A stretch of 64,000 bases of DNA from Undaria pinnatifida (lineage: Eukaryota > Sar > Phaeophyceae > Laminariales > Alariaceae): contig JABAKD010000008.1 of NCBI GenBank assembly GCA_012845835.1, positions 425,558 to 489,557 on the forward strand, given 5' to 3'. The notes beneath the pieces are model-generated. The model did not search any database. It was not told the DNA's origin and saw only the letters and a program-made list of their open reading frames with translations. Positions 23,301 to 33,985 of this stretch are shown here, piece by piece (positions within the stretch are counted from its first letter, which is position 1; the number at the start of each line of letters is the position of its first letter). The position numbers were made by a program, and so were the translations under genes.

Positions 23301-23824
23301 AATCGACGAGTACTTACGGTATTACTTTTCAGAGGGGTCTGAGTGATGGAGTTCAGCTGGAGTTGTACGTGGACGCGGACTATGCGCACGAGGCCAATGA
23401 CCGAAGGTCTGTCTCTGGTGGAGTTATCATGTGCGCTGGTGCCTGTGCATCGTTCTAATCTAGGACGCAGAAATCCGTTACGCTTTCGTCTACGAAGGCA
23501 GAGTATGTGGCGATGGCCACGGGTTTTCGCGAGACGATTTTCATGCGGTATCTCTGGAGTTTTATTTTCCCGGACCGCGATGTTGGGTTTACCACGGTAA
23601 AGGAAGATAACCAGGGGGCGATACATTTGGCGAAAAACCCTGTGACCACTCCCAACAGTAAGCACATTGGTGTCCGTCATCACTTCCTTCGGGAACGTGT
23701 TGCTAACGGGGAGTTCGAGGTTGTCCACGTAGCGTCGACACTGCAGCATGCTGATTTTCTCACCAAATCTTTGCACACGGAGGCGTTTCGTTTTCACCGC
23801 AACGTTGTGATGAATTTTTGGTGA
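20400..23824 (+). pseudogene. pol: Copia pol: protease, integrase, reverse transcriptase, RNase H
   Basis: Protease active site reads DSAASIHC (near 20436). A frameshift near 20490 moves to a frame with GDGKKMEV and a GAG-pre-integrase block (LHCSLGHAH, YCDGCAGGKG). Integrase has D in YADLAGPM (near 21030), then a frameshift near 21200, D in LRTDNAYEF and E in NGRVER. TAG at 22397 falls just before the reverse transcriptase, which shows KWVYSWKVNEFGRV, DAEQAFVQ, LYGLKQASRQW and the catalytic VHVDDIFAMG. RNase H has YVDADYAHEANDRRSVSGG, a TAA at 23456, then STKAEYVAMA and DNQGAIHLAKNP. The ending HADFLTKSLHTE is usual for copia. Downstream of 22397 all parts share one frame, so only point stops separate them. 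Confidence 0.95.
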
Positions 23825-24104
23825 TTTCTTGCATTTATTTATTTTTTCGGGTATTGGGGTATTGGGTGAAGGGAACGGAAAAGTTATTTTTAGGGAATTG
23901 GAGAAAGTATTGGGATGTACTCATGCGTCGAGTAAGGTCAACACGCCAGTAAGATATGCCGATGGTCTTGATGAATCGTGCCGTACACGTTGGCTATTGG
24001 TTAAGTATGCACAACGTACAGGGGACCCAAAATTACTAGTACCCTTAGTACTTTTAAATTCAGATGCAATCATTGCCTTTTGCATACTCCCGTGGTGAGC
24101 ACCT

Positions 24105-24575
24105 ATTAATAGCAGGGGGGCTGTTATAGGTCGATTTGAGATGCCCTATATCAGACACGTTCTGTTGTCCTACTCGCCCAGAGTACGCAACAGGGGGGCC
24201 GGATGTTATCGGGCGGTGTGATATTTTTGTACAACAGGGGGGCCGTTGTTATCGGGCGGAATGCTATTTTTAGTGAAGACGGTGTTATTGGTTTTGGTTG
24301 AGGATTTTACCAGCATACTCTTGTTTGTTGGGTTTTTGCTTTCCCGTATAGTTACTGTCTCGCTTTAGATTGGGACATCAATGCTGGAATGGAGATTGAG
24401 AGATTTGGTATAGAGATTGCCGTTTTATCTTGGCAATTCTTCATGACGGAATTTGGGCTTGCCGTTTTACCTTGGCAATGATTCATTATGGAATTTGGGA
24501 TTTATTTGCCGTTTTACCTAGCAATTGGTGATAAGTTGTTCGGGACCTATCGTATCGAGCACCGAATAGGGGGGC
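24105..24575 (+). promoter_or_regulatory. Repeated polypurine tracts upstream of the 3' LTR
   Basis: The true polypurine tract AATAGGGGGG lies at 24565-24574. Similar G6 tracts followed within a few bases by TGTT occur at about 24111-24129 (GCAGGGGGGCTGTTATAGG), 24188-24209 and 24231-24252. The last two share a longer unit that includes TGTTATCGGGCGG. They look like repeated copies of the purine tract plus LTR edge. Confidence 0.6.
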
Positions 24576-24966
24576 TGTTTGTGGTATGCGGTTGTTCGAT
24601 ACGGGTCCGCGGATATTTGGTGGTTTCGTATATTCTGGGGTTTCGTATTATGTGTCGAGGCATTATTCGGTATATGCCTCGGAGTGTGGAGCTGCCCAGT
24701 CGATGATGTTAACGATACGACCCGGGCTTTGATGATAACGATACTGCCCGTATATATGTGAGTGGTGCAGCCGGTGACAATCAGGTGCCGCTTACCTCCT
24801 GTGTGTGGTTTATATGGGGTGCGGTCTCTGACAGAACGGTATTGACCCACCTGGTGTGTATTTGGTATCCGGTGTACGAGTATTTTATCTTCTCTCCTCG
24901 ATCTACGCCGTAACGGCACGCCGCGTGGTTACACAGAACACGTTATTCAGCAAGCGTATACAAACA
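24576..24966 (+). repeat. 3' LTR of the copia element (391 bp)
   Basis: Starts TGTTTGTGGTATGCGGTTG and ends AGCGTATACAAACA. Compared with the 5' LTR it lacks 11 bases around CCCCCGCGGGG and has two extra G after TTTATATGG. It is preceded by the purine tract AATAGGGGGG. Confidence 0.95.
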
Positions 24967-25245
24967 ACATATACTATCAAGTACTATCGTGTACTATCAT
25001 ATACTATCGTGTACTATCATATATTATCATGAACCAGCACATACTATCACATACTATCATATACTATCATATACTATCATATACGATAATATACTATCAT
25101 ATACTATCATATACTATCATATACTATCATATATATACTAGCACGCACTATCACATACTACTATAGACTATACTATCATACACTATCATATACCATCATA
25201 TACTATCATATACTATCATATACTATCATGTATTATCATACCTGG
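24967..25245. repeat. ATACTATCAT satellite, right of the copia insertion
   Basis: About 280 bases of ATACTATCAT units with GTACTATCGT and ATACGATAAT variants. It opens with the acata target duplication and runs into an A-run and an R1 copy. Confidence 0.9.
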
Positions 25246-26275
25246 TATATTACAAAAAAAGAAATACACTCCAGCTGTGAGATCAATTTTTTTGTCGAAA
25301 CTCATCTTTGCACACTGTCTGTCTGTGATACTCCGATCGCGCGTATTACGGGTTGTGTGTCCTCATTAAGGATATATAGGTAGGCGACTCCCCGGGCAAC
25401 TACAGTGCAGCTATCAGGGTCGACAGGGTGATGTTAGGCAGTCTGTGCGCGGAAACTATAAAACCCGTTTCTGAGGGGAAGGAGATATGACAGCTAGCTG
25501 TGGAAAGAGATTCATCAGTTTATCAAGTGAATCCCGTAAGTCGAATAACCGGTGAGGGGAGAGCGGAGTTTTTAAGGACGTGGGGGCCTGGGTTTGAACA
25601 AAGGGGAGCGGGTTTAGAGGGGGGGGGAAGGGGAATGGGAGGGGAAACACAATATGTGCGTGGAAGCCATAAATCTTTTAAAGGGATAAATATGACGGTA
25701 TTGGAAATAATGCACCAGTATATCATGTGTTTCCTGTAAGTCGTATAACTAGTGAGGAGAGGGCGGAGTGTTCGAGGGGGCGGGGGGGGGGGGGGTGATT
25801 TTTAACAGCTTTATTTAGGTCGCATAGATGCAGGGGTTTGCTATACGCGTGGTGCTAGGTCTAGGTGATGGTACGGGTGGTGAGAAATGAGGGGGCGTTG
25901 GGGGGGGGGGGGGGTGAATTGGAGCAGCAGCAGGGATGGCTCTAGAAAGGTAATGCGATTATTTCGATGTTTGGTGGGGCGTTTGAGCAAGAGGTGGAGC
26001 GAGGGAAAAAAAGGGGGAGAAGGAGGGGTTTTAACGGGTTTAGGTCGCATATATGTAGGGGCTTACTGTACGCGTGGTGCTAGGTCTAGGCGATCGTGTG
26101 GGTGGTTGGGTGGTGGGGACGGAGGGAGGGAGGGGGGGGGGAGGGAGGGGTTAATCAATGCAACGTCATGGATAGCTAAAAAGATAATGACGTGATGATA
26201 TTAATTGCGTAGAAGTGTTTATTACTCTGGCCCATTCCGATTTTAGGTGGGTCGTTCGAGCAAGAGGGAACGGGT
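25246..26275 (+). repeat. Repeat R1, about 1 kb copy
   Basis: Starts AAATACACTCCAGCTGTGAG and passes through every R1 block in order. The GGAAAC..TAAA...TTATCA module appears twice, near 25460-25560 and 25660-25760. G-runs lie near 25620, 25785 and 25900. The late blocks GGTCGCATAGATGCAGGGG and TGGTGCTAGGTCTAGG also appear twice (near 25815 and 26043). Confidence 0.85.
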
Positions 26276-26282
26276 GAAAAGT

Positions 26283-26365
26283 ATATACATATCATGAATT
26301 GTCAACACTATGATGTACTATTAATATCATGTGCCATCATACACTATCATATACTACTATCATAC
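26283..26365. repeat. ACTATCATAT-like satellite, short degenerate stretch
   Basis: A few diverged units (ATACACTATCATATACTACT) follow the R1 copy. This is the fourth place where the satellite borders R1 or an element joined to it. Confidence 0.65.
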
Positions 26366-27322
26366 TCGCGCGAGTGAGTTCGTATATCGCGGACAAAAAC
26401 ACGTAATTAAGGCGTTTGTTTTTGTCTTAGCGTGGCTTTCCATTCCCTTGCGGATTGAATGTACAAAATTAAGAGGAGTTACTCGCACCAAAAATTAACA
26501 CAGCAAAGGTACATGGGAGTTGCTTGTACGAATGACCGGGGCCGTTGCAAAAATACGATCAATCAATAAGAAACCCCCTGTCGTAGCGCCTGCATCGAAA
26601 AATAACCCAACCCTACGGAACCAGAGGTGAATCGGGTCGAACAGCACCGGAACAACGTGTACAAAGAAAAGAAGCCCGGCAGAGAGACCGGCACGCCTCA
26701 GGTGCTTTGCGTACAAGATCGACCTGAACGAGTAGGGGAAGCCCGGCCGACAAAACGGCACGCTTCAGGCGATTCACAGATACGATCGAGCTGAAAGAAG
26801 GAGAAAGGAACCCCGGCGAGCAGGCTGGCACACTTCTGGTGGTTTAGAGACGGCATCGAGCTGGACGAGGAACGAAGCCAGCCGGGACAGATCAGCATAA
26901 TAAACAACGCGTTCAGAGACGTCACGGAAGAGCCCGTGAACGTAGTGACAACAACGATAAATAAAATTCCGAAATTATGTGGAGCCAACCAGGAGAAGTA
27001 TCACGAGTGGAGCTTGAAGACCCGCGTAGCCTCATACATATCAAACGGGGACGTGCTTGATGTTATGATCAGCCTGATTAAGCCGGAGCTGATTATCACA
27101 GGCGGTGACACCCCCGACCCCCCAAGAAATATATTGAAAGTTCAAGGCTAGATCCGAGCTTACGAGATCCTCTTATCTACTGGTATACTCTATCTCGCCA
27201 CCAGCGGCCCTGCAGCTACACTGTTTGAACAATATGAAGACAGGACTTGGGCGGAAGGTCTGAGACACAGACAGAAGGCATGAAACCCCTTGTGCACCAA
27301 CTACGACAACAACAACAGAGTC

Positions 27323-27557
27323 ATTCTACGGTCGCCCCCCCAACTTTTTTTTAACGAAATCGCCGGTTTCGAAACAAGCTCCCGGCCGTACCTCCTGAAA
27401 TACGGTGTCCCTTGCCACTCCGACGTCATTGTTCGATAACCGTTTGTAAACAAGAAAATGTACGGAGACGTTTCTTAACAGCACCCTTCTTTGTGTCGAG
27501 CAGCCATGAAACGTTTGTTTACGAAAATCGCCGTTGTTTGGGGGCCTATCGTAGAAT
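27323..27557. mobile_element. R2 inverted-repeat element, copy 1
   Basis: 235 bp with imperfect terminal inverted repeats. The left end reads ATTCTACGGTCGCCCCCCCA and the right end, on the complement, ATTCTACGATAGGCCCCCAA. The interior shares AACGAAATCGCCGGTTT, GTCCCTTGCCACTCCGACG, GTTCGATAACCG and TGTGTCGAGCAGCCATG with the copy at 31554. There is no coding capacity, so it resembles a MITE. No clear target duplication is visible here. Confidence 0.65.
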
Positions 27558-27796
27558 CAGTCAACAGGAATAAAGGGCGGTGGGGTAGCTTGCTACGATA
27601 ACCTAATCGATTTCCGGATGGAGAAAGGGCAATATCACTAGGTCACTAGGTCACTAGGTCACTGATGAATACATCTGCAAGCTACTTGAGGTGTAACGGT
27701 GGCTGCACAAAACGAGAGCGAGTATTCGAACGAGACATTTGAAGATATATTGCTGCAAGGCCTGACTGACGACCGCCACCAAAAGCAGTAATAGGC

Positions 27797-28072
27797 ATGA
27801 GAGTAGGAATAGGGATAGGAATAGGAGTAGGAATGGGAGTAGGAATAGGGATAGGAATAGGGATAGGAACAGGGATAGGAACAGGAGTAGGAATGGGAGT
27901 AGGAATAGGGATAGGAACAGGAGTAGGAATGGGAGTAGGAATAGGGATAGGAATAGGGATAGGAACAGGGATAGGAACAGGAGTAGGAATAGGAGTAGGA
28001 ATAGGAGTAGGAATGGGAGTAGGAATAGGGATAGAAATAGGAGTAGGAATGGGAGTAGGAATAGGAGATTTC
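27797..28072. repeat. GGAATA/GGGATA hexanucleotide minisatellite inside the gag remnant
   Basis: About 45 six-base units (AGGAAT, AGGGAT, AGGAAC, GGAGTA variants). The long Pro-Thr-Ile, Ser-Tyr and Gly-Ile frames come from the repeat. The arrangement shows higher-order blocks of 36-60 bases that repeat twice or more. Confidence 0.95.
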
Positions 28073-28429
28073 ACTAACCAAACATTTTGCATCGAAACGA
28101 TTCAAGCATTGCTGAGAAATTTGTATAGACTAACGATCTACTCTCGAGGCCGGGACACGTAAACGAGCAAGCAGGTAGATCAGGGGCAATGACAACTCTG
28201 CACGGACCACGGAAGGTACCATGCTACAACTGCCAAGAATTTGAACACGTCAAGCAAAACTGCACAAATAGCAGGAAGGAACGATCTCTGCTACACCAAA
28301 ATGGTGCTCGCTGCACAACACGCTGACACATAGCAATGCCAAGTGCAACGCCCAGAAAATAATCTGCAACAGGGAGAACCCACCATAATAAGAAGTGCAC
28401 AGTGCCTATACAGCTGAGTTGACGGCCAT

Positions 28430-28485
28430 GGAAGAAGACGAAGACGAAGACGAAGACGAAGAAGAAAAAGAAGAAGAAGAAGAAG

Positions 28486-28523
<38 letters not shown>

Positions 28524-28525
28524 AA
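28430..28525. repeat. (GAAGAC)n, (GAA)n and (CAA)n run
   Basis: Three adjoining simple repeats of about 20-35 bases each, encoding Glu-Asp then Gln runs on the + strand. They lie between the zinc knuckles and protease of the copia remnant. Confidence 0.9.
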
Positions 28526-28800
28526 ACGACTTCGGGTATGCCTTCGTGACGTTGGGGTGGATCTTGTCAACAGACTTCCAGGGCATTGCATACACAACCG
28601 TGAGCATGGAGGCTGCCCCTGACAGGCCCAAGCTTGGTCCGAAAACCTTGACTATGCTGATGGATAGTGGAGCATTCGGGCAATACTTTGACCACGAACT
28701 TCACCCGGATTCGAGGAACAATCTGATGAACTGTAAGACGCTCGAGAGACCCCACAATATACTAGATACAATATACTACCATGTAGATAGAATATACTAG

Positions 28801-30149
28801 ATACAATATGCTGACCACGGGATGACACGTTCTACGATTAATACGAAGATTAATTAGTACGGTATCCAGGGTAACACGTCGACACGGAGAGCAACACGGT
28901 TCCTGTAGACCTAAGCGCAATGGGGGAAGAAATTGTTGGAGGCTTCTCGCGATGAGAACAAAGACGCGTGCCGTGGTAGTGGAGCGCCTGCTAGTGACCC
29001 CGAATCTGATATCTTTCTTAGGCGCGAGAAGGAGAAATGGAAAAGCCAAAACAACTGAAAACATCAGCATAGACTATATTCTAGACCTATGTATATGACG
29101 TACGGAAATCGAAAACCACCAAATAAGTATAATTTACGTCAAAACCATACCGCGTATGTCTTTCTCCCATCAACCTCATACGTTATGTTCGAATCATAGG
29201 GTATCTGATTTTCGCTTGAAGGTAGACTACTCTATTTCGATCATTTTTCGTGCCCCCCCCCCCCTCGTCTCTCCCCCGCAGTCCCACCCAAAATCAAATT
29301 CCGCTAGAGATATGTGTCCTTTGCCGAGGGGGTTCATAAACTATTTCCCATTCGAACCACCCATGCAGTAGCCTCAGTTAGTTTATACGGTCTTCAAGTT
29401 CCCACGAACCACCCCCCTTTCCCCGCCGCCCGACTCATCGCCTCATCTCCTCACACCTACAACTACGCGTACAGTAACGTACAGTAACGTACAGTAACCA
29501 CCCTATCTTTCTATGACATACAAATGTTGACCCCCCCCCTCCCCCCCCACCCTCAAACCGCCTCACCGGTGAAACGATTCTATATGCGAGGTGACTAAGT
29601 AGGACACAGAGTTTCCATGCAGGTCTGCCTGGTAGACATGGACAAAGGTGTCCTTCGCTCTGGCGCAGCTTAGAAGTTGGAGAGAAGCAGCTAGTACATT
29701 AGTCCCAGAGTCATGACGGCATCTGCACAGGAAGAAGAGGAGTCATATGACATGCAATTCCCGTCTCGTGATAATCGAAAGTACCAAAATTACACCCCAA
29801 CAATACGAAAACGGACCAATTACCCTATTGTGGCGTGATTACCAGCCTACCAAAGCCGTACCGTAACACCGGCAAACCCTCATGGGCGGCAAATGCAGAA
29901 GTATGGGAACTTCGATGAAAACCCTGTTCCACGATTAAAACACGAGCCGGAGATGCGGCTCAAAAAACAAAACATACACAAAATGCACTCCCACACATCG
30001 GAACGGATAGGTTCCGCACCACCAGGAAAAAAAACGTCCGCACCGGGAAAAAAACGTAAATAATTGGAACCGGAGTAAACCCTAGGCGCTATGATCAGCG
30101 ACCCCAAGCGTATAACCGCCCTCGCACCGTCGGCATGGCGAGGGGGGGC
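28801..30149. other. No gene recognised; C-rich tracts
   Basis: About 1.35 kb with no family motif. C-runs occur near 29256 and 29532-29550, and a CAGTAACGTA triplet near 29470. The C-runs resemble the inverse of R1 G-runs, so diverged R1 may lie here. Confidence 0.4.
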
Positions 30150-31019
30150 GCGGGGCGTACTCATTTGTTGTTTACTTTAGTCGTTTAGCCATTGACCAGG
30201 CATCCATTGCACACGGAGCACCGTCAAATAGAGACACCTTCAACCTGTGGGCTCTCAGTACGCTTGTCCATATATTGCATACACAATGTTTGCCTATCCT
30301 CTCCCGGTCCTGTTATGCCGTTTGTGGTCACCACCTATCTCTTTGGATAGCGATGGTTTTCTCGCTACGATTTAGTCTACCAAATACTCCCATCTAACAT
30401 TCGTCCTATCCTCCTCTATCACATCCCGTCCCGCCTTGTACGTTTTGCGTTCTTCTTCTCTGTGGTTCCTACTTTCTATTGTCGTGCCACACGGGCACAT
30501 TGTGCATGTACGTCTTCCTCCTGCCGACTAGTGGTTGTGTCTATTTTTTTTTCTGGGTAGGTCCGGGTACCCTATACGGAATCACTATTTCAGCTTTTCG
30601 CGTGGTCTACTGGGCTGAGCAAATCTGTTCTAGTTCCAATATCTTTCCTCAACCCCCCCTGTATATATAAGTGTTTCTCCTAGTCCATCATATTTCTTAG
30701 CGATAGCCTTTCCCTTTTTATATGTTTTTATACTTCTGCCTTGTAAGCGCAAAACCTCTCTATGGACAGTACCTTGGCAAGGGGGGGGGGGGGGGGTACG
30801 CATTTTTTGCATGGCTGTAGTCGTATGCCCAAATACCCTCGCAACCCCAACTATGCATGCCGGGACGGAGCACCAACCAGCAGATACTGCTTGCACCAAG
30901 CGCGAATTGCCGTGAGGTGTTCATCAGGTCGCATGAAGAGTGAACTGCGTCATTCGAAGAACCGCTCGTAATACGAACTTCGGCACCTTGAACTTACCTC
31001 CTTGGTGACTGGGGGTGAG
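30150..31019. repeat. R3 direct repeat, copy 1
   Basis: Shares ordered blocks with 31020-31990: GACGGAGCACCGT-like, TTTGCCTATCCTCTCCCGGT, GCGATGGTTTTCTCG, GTAGGTCCGGGT, TTTCAGCTTTTCGCG, CCTCAACCCCCCCTGTAT and TTTCTTAGCG. Spacing is conserved, so this is a direct duplication of about 0.85 kb. A G-run lies near 30781-30796. No protein was recognised on either strand. Confidence 0.75.
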
Positions 31020-31990
31020 GGGAGGGGGTACCTCTTTGTTGACTGCTTTAGTGATTTGGTCGTTGACCACCATCTCTTTCGAGACGGAGCACCGTTCTTA
31101 CTCCTAATTAAAACAACTCTAACATTTGGGCTCTTTTCGCTTCTCCCCCATATTTCACATATTTTCTTTGCCTATCCTATCCCGGTCCTGTTTCGCCGTC
31201 TACGGCCACCACCTATCTCCCATAGCGATGGTTTTCTCGATACTCTCTAGTCTCCCAAACTCTTCCATGTCACATCCGTAAATGTCCTCATCTACTTCAT
31301 TAAAGAATACCGTTCATCCTTGTATATTTCACCTTATTATCCTGCTATGCTATGTGGGTCCTACTCTATAGACTATTGTTATGGCACATATTCACATATT
31401 TGTAGCCACGTCCTCCTACTACTCCCGACTACCGCTATATCTCTTTCTTTTTTCTTTCTTTTTTCTTTCTTTTTTCTTTCTTATTTCTGGTAGGTCCGGG
31501 TCACACACATAGTCACACACATGAAAACGCAGTTTCAGCTTTTTCGCGAAGTCGTTCCACGGTGGTAGCCTCCCCAACGTTTATTTAACGAAATCGCCGG
31601 TTTTTAACCCAGCTCCCTGCAGCATCCTCTGAGGTACGGCGCCCGTTGCCACCCCGACGCCTTCGTTCGATAGGCCTGTGCAAGCAACATTGTGCGTAAA
31701 CGTATGATTTTCATGGCATCCTCTTCCTCGTGTCGAGCGGCGATGGCGATGAAAACGTGCCTTAAAGAAAATTGCTGGTTCGGGGAGGGGCTATCGTAGA
31801 ATCGGAGCCCGCGTAGTCCATTGGGCCGTGCAAATACGTTTTCATTTTAAAATTTCTTCCTCAACCCCCCCTGTATCTCTAGGTGTTTCTCCTCTTTCAC
31901 CTTATTTCTTAGCGCTGGCATTTTTTCCATTTCTTCTACTTTTTCTCGTATTTCTGTATTGTACCCGCCAAACATCTCTATAGGCAAGAC
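31020..31990. repeat. R3 direct repeat, copy 2, interrupted by R2
   Basis: Carries the R3 blocks in the same order as copy 1. Between TTTTTCGCGAAGTC and the block ATTGGGCCGTGCAAAT it holds about 256 extra bases (R2), which copy 1 lacks. A (TTTCTTTC)n-type run at 31440-31485 is also specific to this copy. Confidence 0.75.
31554..31809. mobile_element. R2 inverted-repeat element, copy 2, inserted in R3
   Basis: The left end reads GTTCCACGGTGGTAGCCTCC and the complement of the right end GATTCTACGATAGCCCCTCC. The flanks CGCGAAGTC (31545-31553) and CGCGTAGTC (31810-31818) match at 8 of 9 bases. The R3 copy at 30600 has one version only (CGCGTGGTC), so a 9-bp target duplication, as for Mutator-like elements, is plausible. 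The exact right edge is uncertain by about 7 bases. Confidence 0.6.
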
Positions 31991-32158
31991 CTTTTCCTGG
32001 TATCCGACCAAATCCTACAACATTTTCTCCACTGCGCTATCCTATATCATTCCAGCTCGCCCTTTTGCTATTTTCGCACATACATGACATGCAGTTATAT
32101 CACTTATTATGGCTAGCAACCTCTTTTCTGGCGTATTATGTACTATATTATATATTAT

Positions 32159-32312
32159 TATAATAATGTATAGTTTCCGGGCACATATCGAGCTGCCCCC
32201 CCCCCGCCCCCCCCCCCCCCCCCCCCCCCGGCCTCAATAATATACTGGTGCCAAAACCGTAAGATTTATCCCCTCGAAAGGATTTATAGCTTACATGCAC
32301 AAATTGCCCCTT

Positions 32313-32348
<36 letters not shown>

Positions 32349-32645
32349 CCCCCCTCCAAACCCGCTCGCTTTTGATCAAAACCAGGCCCCCCCTTTCCCT
32401 TCACAGCTGTCAGATTTTGTCCCCCTCAGAAACGGGTTTTATAGTTTCCGCGCACAGACTGACTAAAATCATCCTGTTGACCCTGATAGCTACACTGTAG
32501 CTGTAAGGGGAGTCGCCGACCTATATCCTTAATGAGGACACACAACTCGTAATGCGCGCGATCGGAGTATCACACACAGCTTGCAAAGATGAGTTTCGAC
32601 GAAATCTTCGATCTCACAGCTGGAGTGTATTTTAATTTTTATATT
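32159..32645 (-). repeat. Repeat R1, inverted copy with long C-tracts
   Basis: C-runs at about 32195-32230 and 32317-32360 are followed by inverted R1 blocks (CGCTTTTGATCAAAACCAGG, ACGGGTTTTATAGTTTCCGC, GGGGAGTCGCCGACCTATAT, GGAGTATCACACACAGCTTG, CACAGCTGGAGTGTAT). The end joins LINE sequence at about 32650. Confidence 0.85.
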
Positions 32646-32649
32646 ATAT

Positions 32650-32896
32650 ATTATTGCCACTTCAACTTTTCCACGTCTCTCATAGCTTTAAAGTGGGTAT
32701 CTTTCTAGTTCTGCTCTTATTGCTACTTACTGTTTATTACCTAGTATATAGTACCTGATCATCCTAGTATATTTCTAGCTGCTGTCATCTATCTGCAATG
32801 TTTCCAGTCGTTTTACAAACTTCGCATTCCCTTCCCATACGTCTTCTGCAAACTCTAACTCTCGTACAATCACATTAATCAGAATACACCCCCCCC
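32650..32896 (-). pseudogene. LINE 3' coding fragment, second copy
   Basis: The complement matches the LINE fragment at 33990-34235: TTTCCACGTCTCTCATAGC, TCTTTCTAGTTCTGCTCTTA, GCAATGTTTCCAGTCGTTTT and TTCGCATTCCCTTCCCATAC. It encodes the C-terminal part of the LINE protein after the catalytic domain. It stops at a C-run at 32887. Confidence 0.75.
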
Positions 32897-32899
32897 TCC

Positions 32900-33985
32900 C
32901 CCCCCCCCCCCCCCCTTTGTTCCTCGCCCAGTTCGTTCAAACGCCCCACTTACGATCGAAATCGGCCAGAGTAATAAACACTTCTGAGCAATTGATATCA
33001 CGTCATTATCTGTCTAGCCATCCATGACGTAGCTTTCATTCATCTCCCCTCCCACGCCCCCTCCTTCCCCACTCCCCGCACGATCGCCTAGACCCAGCAT
33101 CGCGCGTATAGCAAGCCCCTACATACATGATTAATACGCGCGATCGGAGGATCACACACCAAATCCTTGATCTCATAGCTGGAGAGTGTTTAAATATTTT
33201 ATGTGACCTAGACCTCTTGAAAACCCTCCCCCCCCCCCCTCCGCTCCCCCGCCTTTTTTTTTTCTTTTTTTTCCTCGCCTTTTCTTTTTGCTCAAACGCC
33301 CCACCTAATAATATCGAAATCCGCTAGAGTATTGAACACTTCCGCGCCCTGGATATCGCCTCGTTATCGTTTTAGAGCCGTCCGTGCCGCTGCTGCAATT
33401 CCCACCAACCCCCGGCCCCAACGCCTCCTCCTTCCCCACCACCCGCACCATCGCCTAGACCTAGCACCACGCGTATAGGAAACCCCTACATCTATGCGAC
33501 CTAACCCCCCCCCCCCCTGCCCCCCACCCCCCCCCGCCACATCCCCCCCCCCTCCCCTACAAGAAAGATTTATAATTTTTCACGCACAAATTGAGCTGCC
33601 CCACCCGTCCCCTTCCCCCCGCCCCCCCCCCTCCAACCCCGCTCGCTTTTGATCAAAACCAGGCCCCCACGTCCTTCAAAACTCTGCCCCCCCCCCCGCA
33701 CCGGTTTTTCGACTTACAGGATTCACTTGATAAACGGATACATTTCCCTCCACAGCTGTCAGATTTTGTCCCCCTCAGAAACGGGTTTTATAGTTTCCGC
33801 GCACAGACTGACTGACTAACATCACCCTGTTGACCCTGATAGCTATAATGTAGTTGTAAGGGGAGTCGCCGACCTACATCCTTAATGGGGACACACAACT
33901 CGTAATACGCGCGATCGGAGTATCACACACAGCTTGCAAAGATGAGTTTCGACGAAATCTTAGATCTCACAGGTGGAGAGTATTT
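32900..33985 (-). repeat. Repeat R1, two inverted partial copies
   Basis: 32905-33225 holds the late R1 blocks inverted (CGAAATCGGCCAGAGTAATA, CCTAGACCCAGC) and an R1 start near 33180. 33240-33985 repeats the late blocks, then the early part down to CACAGGTGGAGAGTAT at 33970. Several C-runs lie between modules. Confidence 0.8.

Larger units (their letters stand above)
17630..24966 (+). mobile_element. Full-length Ty1/copia LTR retrotransposon, coding region broken
   Basis: The element is 7337 bp with LTRs at 17630-18029 and 24576-24966, ends TG...CA and the 5-bp target duplication acata. The internal order is gag with two zinc knuckles, aspartic protease, GAG-pre-integrase, integrase, reverse transcriptase, RNase H, which is Ty1/copia order. 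The LTRs differ by one 11-bp and one 2-bp indel and few substitutions, so insertion was fairly recent. Yet the coding frame has stops at 19344, 19440, 22397 and 23456 and frameshifts near 20490 and 21200, so it was defective or decayed early, unless some shifts are assembly errors in repeats. Confidence 0.95.
26930..28800 (+). mobile_element. Ty1/copia gag-protease remnant
   Basis: At 26950-27080 a frame reads KIPKLCGANQEKYHEWSLKT, the N-terminal capsid pattern of copia gag proteins. At about 28214-28270 a zinc knuckle is intact (CYNCQEFEHVKQNC, CX2CX4HX4C), followed by WCSLHNTLTHSNAKC. At about 28650 the protease motif LMDSGAFGQYFDHELHP is present. Between capsid and knuckle lie an inverted-repeat element (R2) and a GGAATA minisatellite; between knuckle and protease lie GAA and CAA runs. 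Nothing downstream of the protease is recognised and no LTRs were found. Confidence 0.8.

Noticed and set aside
27682-28105. Pro-Thr-Ile and Ser-Tyr repeat protein on the minus strand
   Set aside because: It is translation of the GGAATA minisatellite; the + strand shows a copia gag on either side.
32159-32360. Assembly gap or artefact at the long C-runs
   Set aside because: The runs fall at the same module borders in every R1 copy, so they belong to the repeat. Their exact lengths may still be unreliable.
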